Assembly (NCBI RefSeq): GCF_007995065.1
Contig: NZ_VOQR01000001.1
Coordinates: 1 to 62,500 of the forward strand
Length of the DNA: 62,500 nucleotides
Reading direction: 5' to 3'
Source: Sphingomonas ginsenosidivorax
GTDB taxonomy: Bacteria; Pseudomonadota; Alphaproteobacteria; Sphingomonadales; Sphingomonadaceae
Both the position numbers and the translations under genes were made by a program. This document shows, piece after piece, positions 1 through 8,941 of this stretch (within the stretch, counting starts at the first letter, position 1; each line of letters begins with the position of its first letter). The notes under the pieces are model-generated. The model was not told the DNA's origin. It worked only from the letters and a program-made list of their open reading frames with translations, and did not search any database.

Positions 1-1199
1 GGGACGGCCTATAGCCAGACGCTGACCCGCGGGGCGGCGCGACGCCTATGCCTTCGCCGCAACGGGCCTGCCGACGGGCCTGGCGCTGGCGGCCGACGGG
101 ACGCTGTCGGGCACGCCGACCCAGGCCGGCAGCTTCTCCGTGGACGTGACGGCGCAGGACAGTTCGACCGGCGTCGGGCCGTTTTCGGGTACGCGAAACT
201 ATACGCTGAGCGTCGCCGCCCCACGACCCCCGACCACTCGTCGTGGCGGCCCGTGACGCTGCCCGCCGCGACGGTCGGCGTCGCGTACGGCGAGACGGTC
301 CACGGCAAGCGGGGGCAGCGGCCCATATTCCTTCGCCATCACGTCGGGCGACCTGCCAGGCTGGCCCTGTCCGGCGCCGGCGCGCTCTCGGGCACGCCGA
401 CTGCCGGCGGCAGCTTTGGCATCACGATCACCGCAACCGACGCCGGCGGCTTCACGGGCGTACGCGACTATACGCTGACGGTTGCGGCACCGACCGTGAC
501 GCTGACACCTGAGACCCTTCCCGCGGCCAGGCGGGGACCGCGTACGGCGCGACGATCACCGCGACCGGCGGCACGGCGCCCTACACCTATGCGGTGATCG
601 GGCGCGCTGCCGTCCGGATTGACGCTGTCGGCAAGTGGGACGCTGCGGGTACGCCCGAAGCGAGCGGCAGCTTTCAGCTCGGCGTGACCGCGACCCGACA
701 GTTCGGGCGGCAGCGGGCCGTATGCCGGGACGCGCAGCTACACGCTGGCGATCGCCGCACCGGCCTTGACGCTCGCACCTGCGACGCTGGGCAACGCGAC
801 TGTCGGGGTGGCCTACAATGCCGGGGATTACGGCGAGCGGCGGCACCCGCGCCCTATGCCTATGCGGTGACCGCGGGTGCACTGCCCGCCGGGGTGACGC
901 TTGCCGCGGACGGCACGCTGTCGGGAACCACGACCGCGGGCGGCACATACGCCTTCACCGTGACCGCGACCCGACGCGACCGCGGTCGGGAGCGGCGGGC
1001 CGTACAGCGGTATCCCGCGTCTATACGCTGGTCGTGGCGGCACCGACTGTCGTGCTGGCACCGGCCAGACTGCCCGCGGGGCAGGCGGGGGTGGCATACA
1101 GCCAGACGTTCCTCGCCATCGGGGGCACCGCACCCTACACATTCGCGGTCACCGCGGGTGCAACTCCCGTCCGGGTGAGCCTGTCGGCGAGCGGCACGC
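1..1199 (+). pseudogene. Frameshifted upstream part of the repeat adhesin
   Basis: This stretch encodes the same Ig-like repeats as the ORF that follows (pieces such as GTAYSQTL, LAADGTLSGTP, SGGTAPYTFAVTAG), but the coding phase jumps between all three plus-strand frames. By reading repeat consensus against each frame I place shifts near 30, 235, 303, 355, 527, 602, 650, 696, 816, 845, 972 and 1012. Two more, near 1238 and 1554, lie inside the next entry. Several sit in C or G runs, for example GCGACCCGACAG where sibling repeats have GCGACCGACAG. The true N-terminus lies left of the window. Either the gene is decaying or this repeat tract was read badly; the rest of the window shows no comparable density of indels, so a local cause is certain but its nature is not. 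Confidence 0.75.
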
Positions 1200-4100
1200 T
1201 TGCGGGGACCCCCAGCGCGGGCGGCAGCTTCCCCCTTCCAGCGTGACCGCGACCGACAGTTCGGGCGGCAGCGGGCCCTATGCAGGGACGCGCAGCTACA
1301 CGCTGGGGATCGGCGGACCGACGCTGGCGCTGACGCCAACGTCGCTGGCGAGCGCGACCGTCGGGGTAACCTACAGTGCGAGTATCGCCGCGAGCGGCGG
1401 CACCGCGCCCTACGCCTATGCGGTGACCGCGGGCGCGCTGCCCGCCGGGCTGGTGCTCGCCGCCGACGGGACGCTGTCCGGCACGCCGACCGCGGGTGGC
1501 AGCTTCGGCGTCACAATCACCGCGACCGACGCCGGCGGCTTCGCGGGCGCGGGGGCTATACGCTGGTCGTTGCAGCACCGGCCGTTTCGCTGGAGCCGGC
1601 AAGCCTGCCGGCGGGGCAGACGGGCACCGCGTACAGTCAGGTGCTTCTCGCGACCGGCAGCACGGCGTCCTATAGCTACGCGGTCAGCGCGGGCACGCTG
1701 CCGGCCGGGTTGAGCCTGTCGGCAAGCGGCACGCTCGCAGGGACGCCGAGTGCGAACGGGAGCTTCGCATTCAGCGTGACTGCGACCGACAGTTCGAGCG
1801 GCAGCGGGCCGTATGCCGGGACGCGTAGCTACACGCTGACCATCGGTGCGCCGACGCTGACGCTGGTGCCTGCGACGCTCGCGAACGCGACCGCGGGGGT
1901 GGCCTATAGCGCCAGCCTCACCGCGAGCGGCGGTACCGCGCCCTACGCCTACACGGTTACCGCGGGCGCGCTGCCCGCCGGGCTGGCACTCGCCGCCGAC
2001 GGGACGCTCATGGGGACCGCGACCGCGGCCGCGGCCGGCACGTACGGCTTCACCGTCACCGCGACCGACGCAACCGCGGCGGGCAGCGGCGGACCCTATA
2101 GCGCCTCGCGCGCCTATACGCTGGTCGTGGCGGCTCCGACAGTAATCCTGGCACCCGCGAGCCTGCCGGCGGGACGGGTGGGAACCGCATACAGCCAGAC
2201 CCTCATAGCGGTCGGCGGCGCTGCGCCCAATGCCTTTGCGGTCACCGCGGGCGCGCTACCGTCCGGGGTGAGCCTGTCGGCGAGCGGCACACTGGCGGGT
2301 ACGCCGAGCGCGAGCGGCAGCTTCACGTTCACCGTGACCGCGACCGACAGTTCGAGTGGTAACGGACCCTATGCCGGAACGCGCAGCTACACGCTGGCGA
2401 TCGGCGCAGCCACGACCACGCTGACGCCCGCCCCTGCGACGCTGACGGGCGCGACCGTCGGGGCAACCTACGTCGCGAGTATCGCCGCGAGCGGCGGCAC
2501 CGCACCCTACGCCTATGCGGTGACCGCTGGCGCACTGCCTGCCTGGCTGGCGCTCGCCGCCGACGGGACGCTGTCGGGGACGCCGCTCGCAGGCGGCAGC
2601 TTCACCTTCGGCGTCACCGTGACCGACAGTTCGGGCGGCAGCGGACCCTATGCCGCCACGCAGGACTATACCGTCCGGGTCAAGGCGGCGGTGCAGCCGA
2701 TTGCCGTGGATACCACCCTGACCGCCAAATACGGGGCGGGGCCGACGCCGGTTCCGCTGCAGCTGAGCGGGCCTCCCGCCGTCGGGGTCGCGGTCTCGAG
2801 TCCGCCCGCGCACGGCGCTGCCGTCGCCGGCGGGATGTCGATGACCTACGCGCCCGCGCCCGGCTATGCCGGGACCGATCGCTTCACCTACACCGCGTCC
2901 AACGGGGGCGGTACGTCTGCGCCCGCTACGGTGACGGTCACGGTGACGCCGCCGGCGGTACCGACCGCGGCGGACCAATCGGTCACCACCGCCTACGGCA
3001 CCGCGACCGGCATCGATCTCTCGGGAGCGATCGCAGGCGTACACACCGGTATCGCCATCGCCAGCGGGCCGTTGCATGGCACCGCGAGCGTCAGTGGCGA
3101 GGTGGTGCGCTACGCTCCCACGGCCGGCTATTACGGTGCGGACAGCTTCACCTATACTGCCACCGGCCCCGGGGGCGTGTCGGCGGCGGCAACGGTGACG
3201 ATCACGGTCGGCGTGCAGGCGATCGCGATCGCGCCCGACTCGCTGGCGGCGGGACAACAGGGCATGGCCTATTCCGCGACCATGTCCGCCAGCGGCGGCG
3301 CTGCGCCGTATCGCTACGCGAGCACGGGCGGGGCGTTGCCGGCAGGGCTGGCGCTGTCCGCCACGGGCGAACTGGCCGGAACGCCGACGCAGAGCGGCAG
3401 CTTCGCGATCGCGATCACCGCGACCGACAGCTCGACCGGTGCCGCGCCTGCGTCGGCCGTGCGCACCTACACGCTGGTGATCGCCGCGCCGCCGGCCCCG
3501 ATCGCCGCCGGGACGTCGGTCACCGTCACGAGCCCCGCCGGCGGCACGCGGTCCGTCGATGTCACCCTGTCCGGCCTGGTCAGCGGCGTGTGGACGAGTA
3601 TCGATCTCGCCACGCCGCCACTCCGCGGCACGGTGACGCTGGCGACGACGCCGGCGGGTGGCGCGGGCGGGCAACCGATCGTGGTGGCCACCTATACCCC
3701 GCCGATCGGCTATCGCGGCCATGACGGCTTCACTTTCGTCGCCTTCGGACCGGGAGGGCGTTCCGCTCCGGCCACCATCGCGATCACGGTGCTCGGATCG
3801 CCGCCGGTCGCACCGACGTTGACGGCAGGCACCGGGCAGAACGTGCCGGTGACGGTCGACCTCACGACACAGGCGCGGGGCGCGCCCTATACCGGAGCGG
3901 CAATCGTCTCGGTGAACCCGTCCGGCGCGGCGACGGCGGCGCTGATCGAAGGCGGCGTAGTCGACGCCCGCACCTATCAGATGCGGATCACGCCCGAGCC
4001 GCGCTATAGCGGTACGATCGTCGTCACCTATACCCTCAGCAACGCGGTCGGGACGTCCGCGGCGGCGACCGCCACGGTCACGGTCACGGCGCGTGCGGAT

Positions 4101-5435
4101 CCCGCTGCCGACCCGCTGGTGCGCGGGCTGGTCGGGGCGCAGGCCGAAGCGACGCGCAGCTTCGCGGCCACGCAGCTCGGCAATTTCGCCCGCCGCAACG
4201 AGGCGCTGCACGGCGGCGGCGCGAGCAGTACCGCGCGGCCGTTCGGGGTATGCTTCACCAACGGGTTTGGCCTGTACGGCGGCTATGGCGGTTATCCGCC
4301 CAGCGGCATCGACCGCGAGACGGCGCTCAAGATGGAGCACGCAACCGAAGTCGCCGGTGCGGAGGCCGCGTATGGCGCGTATGGCCGCCCACCCACCGGC
4401 TTGGCCGGGTTCGGATCGGACGGGTACGGCGGGCTCGATGATAGGGTCGGAATCGGTAACCGAGATGGAACCGGCAGCGGACGCTCCGGGCGCGGCGCCG
4501 CAACGCCGTCGCGTACCGAGGCGACGGCGCCGGGCGTCCTGGGCGCGCAGGGCGGTTACCCGCGCGGGTCTTCGGCAGCCGCTGCGGCCGGAGGTGGTGA
4601 CCGCAGGATCGGATCAATCGCGATCTGGAGCGGCGGGGCGATCACGGTCGGGTCGCGCGACGCGACCACGCGACGCGTCCACCTCGACGTCACGAGCGGC
4701 GGACTGAGTGCGGGAAGCGACATCAAGCTAGCCGACACGCTGACGGTCGGGATAGGCGGCGGCTATGGCAGCCAGCGGACCCGGATCGGCAAGGGCGATG
4801 CGCGGCTCGACGGCGATACCTGGGTCGGCGCGCTGTATGGCAGTCTGGCGCCGTTGCCGGGGACGTTCGTCGACGGCGTGATCGGCTATGGAGGCGTCGA
4901 TTTCGACAGCCGGCGGCTCGCGGCGAATGGCGGGATCGGCGTCGGGCACCGCGACGGCACGATGCGGTTCGGTTCGCTGGCTGGAGGGCTCGATCGGCAG
5001 GGGCCTGGCGGCATGGTCTCGGCCTATGGCCGCGTCGAATATCTAGCCGCGACGCTCGACGCGTATCGCGAGACGGGGGCGGGCCTGTACGACCTCGCTT
5101 ATGGCCGCCGCACGCTGGATTCGCTGTCGAGCGTCCTCGGTGGGCGCGGCGCGATGTACCGGCCGATCGACTTGGGGGTCGTCAGCCCCCGGCTCCGCTT
5201 CGAATGGCGCCACGATTACCGCGGGCAGGGCGGACAATGGCTCGATTACGCAGATCTTGGTGGACTGGCGCGCGTCGTCGAGGGCGACCGCTGGCCGCGC
5301 GACGAATTCAACCTCGAGCTCGGTATCGGTCTGCAAACCGAAACCGACTGGACGTTCGGCGTCGATCTCGGGGGACTGTTGGCCAATGGCAGCCGGGTCG
5401 GGACGTTGCGGGGGACGATCGGCAGGAAATTCTAG
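1200..5435 (+). CDS. Autotransporter adhesin with Ig-like repeats (5'-disrupted)
   Basis: A surface protein of the type V secretion class. The open frame runs 1411 codons, but the family-like sequence only begins at about residue 118 (nt 1554); the part before it is out of phase with the repeats. Residues 118-500 hold He_PIG-type repeats of about 90 residues (pattern TAPYAYAVTAGALPAGL, then LAADGTLSGTP, then VTATDSSSGSGPYAGTRSYTL). Residues 500-960 mix these with cadherin/Big-type modules that end in GYAGTDRFTYTASNGGG-like strands. Residues 960-1140 are a low-complexity linker, and 1140-1411 form an autotransporter beta-barrel with alternating aromatic strands and a terminal phenylalanine (IGRKF). 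The passenger probably mediates adhesion, an inference from architecture. The start at 1200 is only the frame limit; the real gene starts outside the window. Confidence 0.75.
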   Translation: MRGPPARAAASPFQRDRDRQFGRQRALCRDAQLHAGDRRTDAGADANVAGERDRRGNLQCEYRRERRHRALRLCGDRGRAARRAGARRRRDAVRHADRGWQLRRHNHRDRRRRLRGRGGYTLVVAAPAVSLEPASLPAGQTGTAYSQVLLATGSTASYSYAVSAGTLPAGLSLSASGTLAGTPSANGSFAFSVTATDSSSGSGPYAGTRSYTLTIGAPTLTLVPATLANATAGVAYSASLTASGGTAPYAYTVTAGALPAGLALAADGTLMGTATAAAAGTYGFTVTATDATAAGSGGPYSASRAYTLVVAAPTVILAPASLPAGRVGTAYSQTLIAVGGAAPNAFAVTAGALPSGVSLSASGTLAGTPSASGSFTFTVTATDSSSGNGPYAGTRSYTLAIGAATTTLTPAPATLTGATVGATYVASIAASGGTAPYAYAVTAGALPAWLALAADGTLSGTPLAGGSFTFGVTVTDSSGGSGPYAATQDYTVRVKAAVQPIAVDTTLTAKYGAGPTPVPLQLSGPPAVGVAVSSPPAHGAAVAGGMSMTYAPAPGYAGTDRFTYTASNGGGTSAPATVTVTVTPPAVPTAADQSVTTAYGTATGIDLSGAIAGVHTGIAIASGPLHGTASVSGEVVRYAPTAGYYGADSFTYTATGPGGVSAAATVTITVGVQAIAIAPDSLAAGQQGMAYSATMSASGGAAPYRYASTGGALPAGLALSATGELAGTPTQSGSFAIAITATDSSTGAAPASAVRTYTLVIAAPPAPIAAGTSVTVTSPAGGTRSVDVTLSGLVSGVWTSIDLATPPLRGTVTLATTPAGGAGGQPIVVATYTPPIGYRGHDGFTFVAFGPGGRSAPATIAITVLGSPPVAPTLTAGTGQNVPVTVDLTTQARGAPYTGAAIVSVNPSGAATAALIEGGVVDARTYQMRITPEPRYSGTIVVTYTLSNAVGTSAAATATVTVTARADPAADPLVRGLVGAQAEATRSFAATQLGNFARRNEALHGGGASSTARPFGVCFTNGFGLYGGYGGYPPSGIDRETALKMEHATEVAGAEAAYGAYGRPPTGLAGFGSDGYGGLDDRVGIGNRDGTGSGRSGRGAATPSRTEATAPGVLGAQGGYPRGSSAAAAAGGGDRRIGSIAIWSGGAITVGSRDATTRRVHLDVTSGGLSAGSDIKLADTLTVGIGGGYGSQRTRIGKGDARLDGDTWVGALYGSLAPLPGTFVDGVIGYGGVDFDSRRLAANGGIGVGHRDGTMRFGSLAGGLDRQGPGGMVSAYGRVEYLAATLDAYRETGAGLYDLAYGRRTLDSLSSVLGGRGAMYRPIDLGVVSPRLRFEWRHDYRGQGGQWLDYADLGGLARVVEGDRWPRDEFNLELGIGLQTETDWTFGVDLGGLLANGSRVGTLRGTIGRKF

Positions 5436-5494
5436 CGTGCGCCAGTACCATCATCTGGGCGCGATTGCATTTAGTGCAACTGTAATGAGGCGCA

Positions 5495-5594
5495 TTGCAC
5501 TTGCGAGCTAGCGTGCTGCGATGCACAAGGAGCGTGCCTTTCAGGCATCCTCTCCTAAAAACTTTGGCTGGTCTCACGACCGGCCTTTTTTTTT
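5495..5594 (+). ncRNA. Candidate small RNA ending in an intrinsic terminator
   Basis: In the gap after the adhesin lie two hairpins in tandem. The first is TGCCT-TTC-AGGCA at 5537-5549, followed by the unpaired pyrimidine-rich stretch TCCTCTCCTAAAAAC. The second is GGCTGGTC-TCAC-GACCGGCC at 5566-5585, followed by nine T residues. A TTGCAC box at 5495 could be a -35 element, but no convincing -10 is seen. The exposed CCUCUCCU resembles the anti-Shine-Dalgarno motifs of known alphaproteobacterial trans-acting sRNAs. The second hairpin could equally just terminate the adhesin transcript, which ends 130 bp upstream. No family is recognised. Confidence 0.4.
5566..5594 (+). terminator. Rho-independent terminator
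   Basis: An 8-bp stem (GGCTGGTC/GACCGGCC, one G-U pair) with a 4-nt loop is followed directly by nine T. It ends either the adhesin mRNA or the candidate sRNA just upstream. The remaining gap to 5857 holds a GTGCCG/CGGCAC palindrome near 5661-5684 and nothing else I can name. Confidence 0.8.
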
Positions 5595-5857
5595 GATTCG
5601 ATTTGGCGCATGCTGGCCGTGCCGTCGCTAGCCGTAACAAGAAAAGAAACGTGCAGGAGTGGTGCCGCCGGGAAAACCGGCACCGGCCGGACGACCGCGC
5701 GGGGGATGAGCGAGACGCTCTCCCCCGCACTGCCCAACCAGCGGCTCTCCTTTTGATCGAAGCGCCTAGTCCCGGTGGACGCCGCGCCTCCGATGACGGC
5801 GTTACACGCCCGGGCCGCCATCGCCTTCACTCATCCGCATCCTGGTGACCTGCCCGG

Positions 5858-7105
5858 TCAGCCGGCCAGTACGGCGCAGGCTTCTCCGATCGCTGCATGG
5901 ACGCGGTCCAGGTCGGAAGGGGTGATGCTGTAGGGGGGCATGACGTAAACGGTGTTGCCCAGCGGGCGCAACAGCAGGTCTCGGTCGCGGAAGAATGCGA
6001 GGAGGCGGGGGCCGAGTTCGGAGAGATAGGCCGCGTTGCCGCCGAGCTCCAGCGCGATGATCGTGCCGAACGCGCGGGCGCCGGTGACGCCGGGCAGCGT
6101 CGCGAGCGTCGAAAGGCCGGCCGCCTGGCGCGCGGCGAGACCGGCGACGCGTTCGAGCACCGGCTCGTCGCGCCAGATCGCCAGATTGGCGTTCGCCGCC
6201 GCGCAGGCGAGCGGGTTGGCGGTGTAGCTCGACGAATGGAAGAACATCCGCGCGCGGTCGGTGCTCCAGTGCGCCTCGAAGATCGGCTCGATCGCCATCG
6301 TCACCGCCAGCGGCACGGCGCCCCCGGTCAGCCCCTTGGACAGGCACAGGATGTCGGGCACGACGCCGGCCTGTTCGCAGGCGAGCAGCGTGCCGGTCCG
6401 GCCCCACCCGGTCATCACCTCGTCGGCGATGAAGAGTACGCCCGCGGCAGCGCAGATCGCGCGCATCTGCGCCAGGACGTGTGCCGGATAGAACAGCATC
6501 CCACCCGCGCCGAGGACCAGCGGCTCGACGATGAACGCCGCCGCACCGTCAGCGCAGGCGCGCTCCAGCGCGTCGAGCGTCGCCTGCTCGTGGCCCGGTG
6601 ACGGAAACGGCACCGTCGCCACGTCGAACAGCAGCGGCGCATAGGCCTGGTTGTAGACGCCGCGCGCGCCGACCGACATCGCGCCGATCGTGTCGCCGTG
6701 ATAGCTGTGTTCGAGCACGACGATGCGGTGGCGCGGCTCGCCGCGCGCGGTCCAGTAGCCGAGCGCCATCTTCAGCGCGACCTCGACGCTGGTCGATCCC
6801 GAATCGGAGAAGAATACGCGCGTCAACGCCTCGGGCATGATCGCGCGCAACCCCTGCGCCAGGTCCTCGGCAGGCTGGTGCGTCCAGCCGGCGAAGATGA
6901 TCTGGTCGAGCCGCTCGGCCTGCTCACGCATCGCGGCGACGATGCGCGGGTGGCAATGGCCATGCGTCGTCACCCACCAGGACGAGATCGCATCGACGAT
7001 CCGCCGCCCGTCGACGGTATGCAGGATCGCGCCCTCGGCATGCGTGACCTGCGGGATCGGCTCGCCCAGCCCGTGCTGCGTGAACGGATGCCAGACCGCG
7101 CTCAT
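5858..7105 (-). CDS. bioA: Adenosylmethionine-8-amino-7-oxononanoate aminotransferase
   Basis: BioA transfers the amino group of S-adenosylmethionine to 7-keto-8-aminopelargonate, giving 7,8-diaminopelargonate in cytoplasmic biotin synthesis. The 415-residue protein is a class III PLP aminotransferase. It shows the N-terminal WHPFTQ motif typical of BioA, SSWWV at 41-45, HSYHGDT at 133-139, the PLP-ring aspartate in [11 protein letters not shown] (D228) and the Schiff-base lysine in LSKGLTGG (K257). I chose the ATG at 7105 because it gives [10 protein letters not shown] and overlaps the bioD stop in ATGA; the open frame extends further upstream but into bioD. It is the last gene of a tightly coupled bioF-bioD-bioA operon. 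Confidence 0.97.
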   Translation of the reverse strand: MSAVWHPFTQHGLGEPIPQVTHAEGAILHTVDGRRIVDAISSWWVTTHGHCHPRIVAAMREQAERLDQIIFAGWTHQPAEDLAQGLRAIMPEALTRVFFSDSGSTSVEVALKMALGYWTARGEPRHRIVVLEHSYHGDTIGAMSVGARGVYNQAYAPLLFDVATVPFPSPGHEQATLDALERACADGAAAFIVEPLVLGAGGMLFYPAHVLAQMRAICAAAGVLFIADEVMTGWGRTGTLLACEQAGVVPDILCLSKGLTGGAVPLAVTMAIEPIFEAHWSTDRARMFFHSSSYTANPLACAAANANLAIWRDEPVLERVAGLAARQAAGLSTLATLPGVTGARAFGTIIALELGGNAAYLSELGPRLLAFFRDRDLLLRPLGNTVYVMPPYSITPSDLDRVHAAIGEACAVLAG

Positions 7106-7719
7106 GCGAAATCGCCCAAGTCGAACGCATCGGCGAACGCCGCGGCGAGCGTGGCGCCGTCGAGCGGGTCGAGCCGCGGCAGCCGCCCCAGCCGCCGCAC
7201 GCCACCGATGGCGGCGATCGTCGCCTCGCTGTCCTCGACCGCGTCGCCGATGAAGGCGATGCCGAGGATCGGCACGCCGCGCGCGCGCAGCGCCTCGATC
7301 GACAACAGGCTGTGGTTGATCGTCCCGAGCCCGGTGCGCGCGACCAGCACGACCGGGCGTCGCCAGCGCGCGAACAGGTCGGCGAAGGCCAGGTCGCGGG
7401 TGACGGGCACCAGCACGCCGCCGGCTCCCTCGACCACCAGCGATCCGTCGACCACGGGCAGCGCAAGGCGTTCGGTGTCGATCGCGACTCCGTCGATCTC
7501 GGCGGCACGGTGCGGCGAGCACGGGGTCTGCAGCACATAGGCGCTGGGCACGATCCGCGCGACGCCGAGCCGCGCGACGGTATCGAAGTCGCCGCCGCCG
7601 TCGAGCCCCGCCTGGATCGGCTTCCAGTAGGAAGCGCCGAGCGCAGCGGCGAGCCCCGCGGCGAAGACGGTCTTGCCGATGTCGGTGTCGGTCCCGGTGA
7701 CGACGAACGTGCGGGTCAT
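7102..7719 (-). CDS. bioD: Dethiobiotin synthetase
   Basis: BioD closes the ureido ring of dethiobiotin from diaminopelargonate, CO2 and ATP. The 205-residue sequence carries the P-loop [10 protein letters not shown] at 8-17, the lysine in WKPIQAG that contacts substrate, and the EGAGGVLVP motif near 97. Its length fits the family. The start overlaps the bioF stop by 4 bp and its own stop overlaps the bioA start by 4 bp, so translation is probably coupled. In some organisms bioB joins this operon; it is absent here. Confidence 0.96.
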   Translation of the reverse strand: MTRTFVVTGTDTDIGKTVFAAGLAAALGASYWKPIQAGLDGGGDFDTVARLGVARIVPSAYVLQTPCSPHRAAEIDGVAIDTERLALPVVDGSLVVEGAGGVLVPVTRDLAFADLFARWRRPVVLVARTGLGTINHSLLSIEALRARGVPILGIAFIGDAVEDSEATIAAIGGVRRLGRLPRLDPLDGATLAAAFADAFDLGDFA

Positions 7720-8837
7720 TGCAGGCTCTCCAGCGTATCAGCCAATGCGGTGATGTCGGCGTCGGTGACGTTCAGCGTCAGCGAGATCCGCAGCCGCGAG
7801 GTGCCGACCGGCACGGTGGGCGGACGAATGCCGCGGACGTCGAAGCCGGCCGCCTGCAGTGCGCTCGCCAGCCGCATCGTCGCGGCGTCGTCACCGATCA
7901 CCAGCGGCAGGATCTGCGATCCGCTCGGCGCGACGCCGCACGGCGCCAGCTTACGTTCGGCGAACGCGACCAGCTGTCGGAGCCGGTCGCGTCGCGCGGG
8001 CTCGTCGGCGACGATCCGGAGCGATTCGCGCACCGCACTCGCCATCAGCGGCGACGGGGCGGTGGAAAAGATGAAGCCGCGCCCACGATTGACCAGGAAA
8101 TCGCGCATCGTCGGCGGACCGCACAGCAGCGCGCCCTCGCAACCGAGCGCCTTGCCGGCGGTGTGGAGCGTGATGATCGAGGCCCGGTCCGCGAGTTCCG
8201 CGGTCAGGCCGCGGCCGTCGGGGCCAAGCACGCCGGTCGCATGCGCCTCGTCGATCAGCAGCACGGCGTCGTGGCGCTCGGCGACGACGGCGAGCGCGGC
8301 GAGCGGCGCGCGGTCGCCATCCATGCTGTAGAGGCTCTCGACCGCGATCCACGGCGTGCCCGTGCCACCGCGGCGGCGCCAGTCGCGGATCTTATCCTCG
8401 GCGGCATCGGCGTCATTGTGCGCGGCGGACACGCAGGTCGCGCGGCCCAGCCGCATGCCTTCGTGCGCGCTGGCATGGATCAGCGCGTCGTGGACGACCA
8501 GGTCGCCGGTCTGCGGCAATGTCGCGAACAGGGTCGTGTTGGCGGCGAACCCGCTGGCGAAGACGAGCGCGGCCTCGCTGCCGAAGAACCGGGCGGCCTC
8601 GTCCTCCAGCGCTTCGTGCTCGTCGCAATTGCCGCGCAGCAGGCGCGAACCACCCGATCCCACCGGAACGCCGCGCGCGAGCGCATCGGCGACAGCGGCC
8701 CGCAGCCGCGGTGACTGCGCCAGTCCGAGATAGTCGTTGGAGGAGAAGTCCACGCCCGTCCGGGGGCGCAGCGAACGCAGCCGGTCGCGCGCCCGAAGCG
8801 CGGCAAGATCGGTACGGTGCGGGTCGAGCGTCGCCAT
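7716..8837 (-). CDS. bioF: 8-amino-7-oxononanoate synthase
   Basis: BioF condenses pimeloyl thioester with L-alanine, the first step of biotin ring assembly. The 373-residue protein is an alpha-oxoamine synthase with SSNDYLGLA at 32-40, [10 protein letters not shown] at 60-69, the PLP-aspartate motif DEAHATG at 196-202 and the lysine in HTAGKALG (K229). It is the first gene of the bio operon. The 104 bp to the divergent diguanylate cyclase gene should hold its promoter. I see neither the TTATMKATAA palindrome of the BioR repressor nor a BirA-type operator there. KBL or SPT, the sister enzymes, are unlikely given the neighbours. Confidence 0.95.
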   Translation of the reverse strand: MATLDPHRTDLAALRARDRLRSLRPRTGVDFSSNDYLGLAQSPRLRAAVADALARGVPVGSGGSRLLRGNCDEHEALEDEAARFFGSEAALVFASGFAANTTLFATLPQTGDLVVHDALIHASAHEGMRLGRATCVSAAHNDADAAEDKIRDWRRRGGTGTPWIAVESLYSMDGDRAPLAALAVVAERHDAVLLIDEAHATGVLGPDGRGLTAELADRASIITLHTAGKALGCEGALLCGPPTMRDFLVNRGRGFIFSTAPSPLMASAVRESLRIVADEPARRDRLRQLVAFAERKLAPCGVAPSGSQILPLVIGDDAATMRLASALQAAGFDVRGIRPPTVPVGTSRLRISLTLNVTDADITALADTLESLQ

Positions 8838-8941
8838 TCCGGTCCCCTAACCGCATCCGCGCGCCATGCCGACCCGTATCTGTCCTGCGTGTCTTGCGGC
8901 GGGCAAAGATCAGTTAACTTCGTCGGGGTAGCATCGCGATC

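Noticed and set aside
2256..4340. 694-codon open frame antisense to the adhesin
   Set aside because: It mirrors GC-rich repeat coding sequence, is Arg/Gly-rich without domain character, and has no ribosome site.
1..5435. CRISPR-like array from the regular repeats
   Set aside because: Units of about 270 bp are protein-coding and diverged; there are no short identical repeats with unique spacers.
5555..5830. 91-codon minus-strand frame in the gap after the adhesin
   Set aside because: It runs through the terminator hairpin, starts without a good ribosome site and has no regular secondary-structure pattern.
8838..8941. BioR or BirA operator in the bioF promoter region
   Set aside because: GTTAAC is present but neither the TTATMKATAA palindrome nor the BirA TTGTNAACC/GGTTNACAA pair is found.
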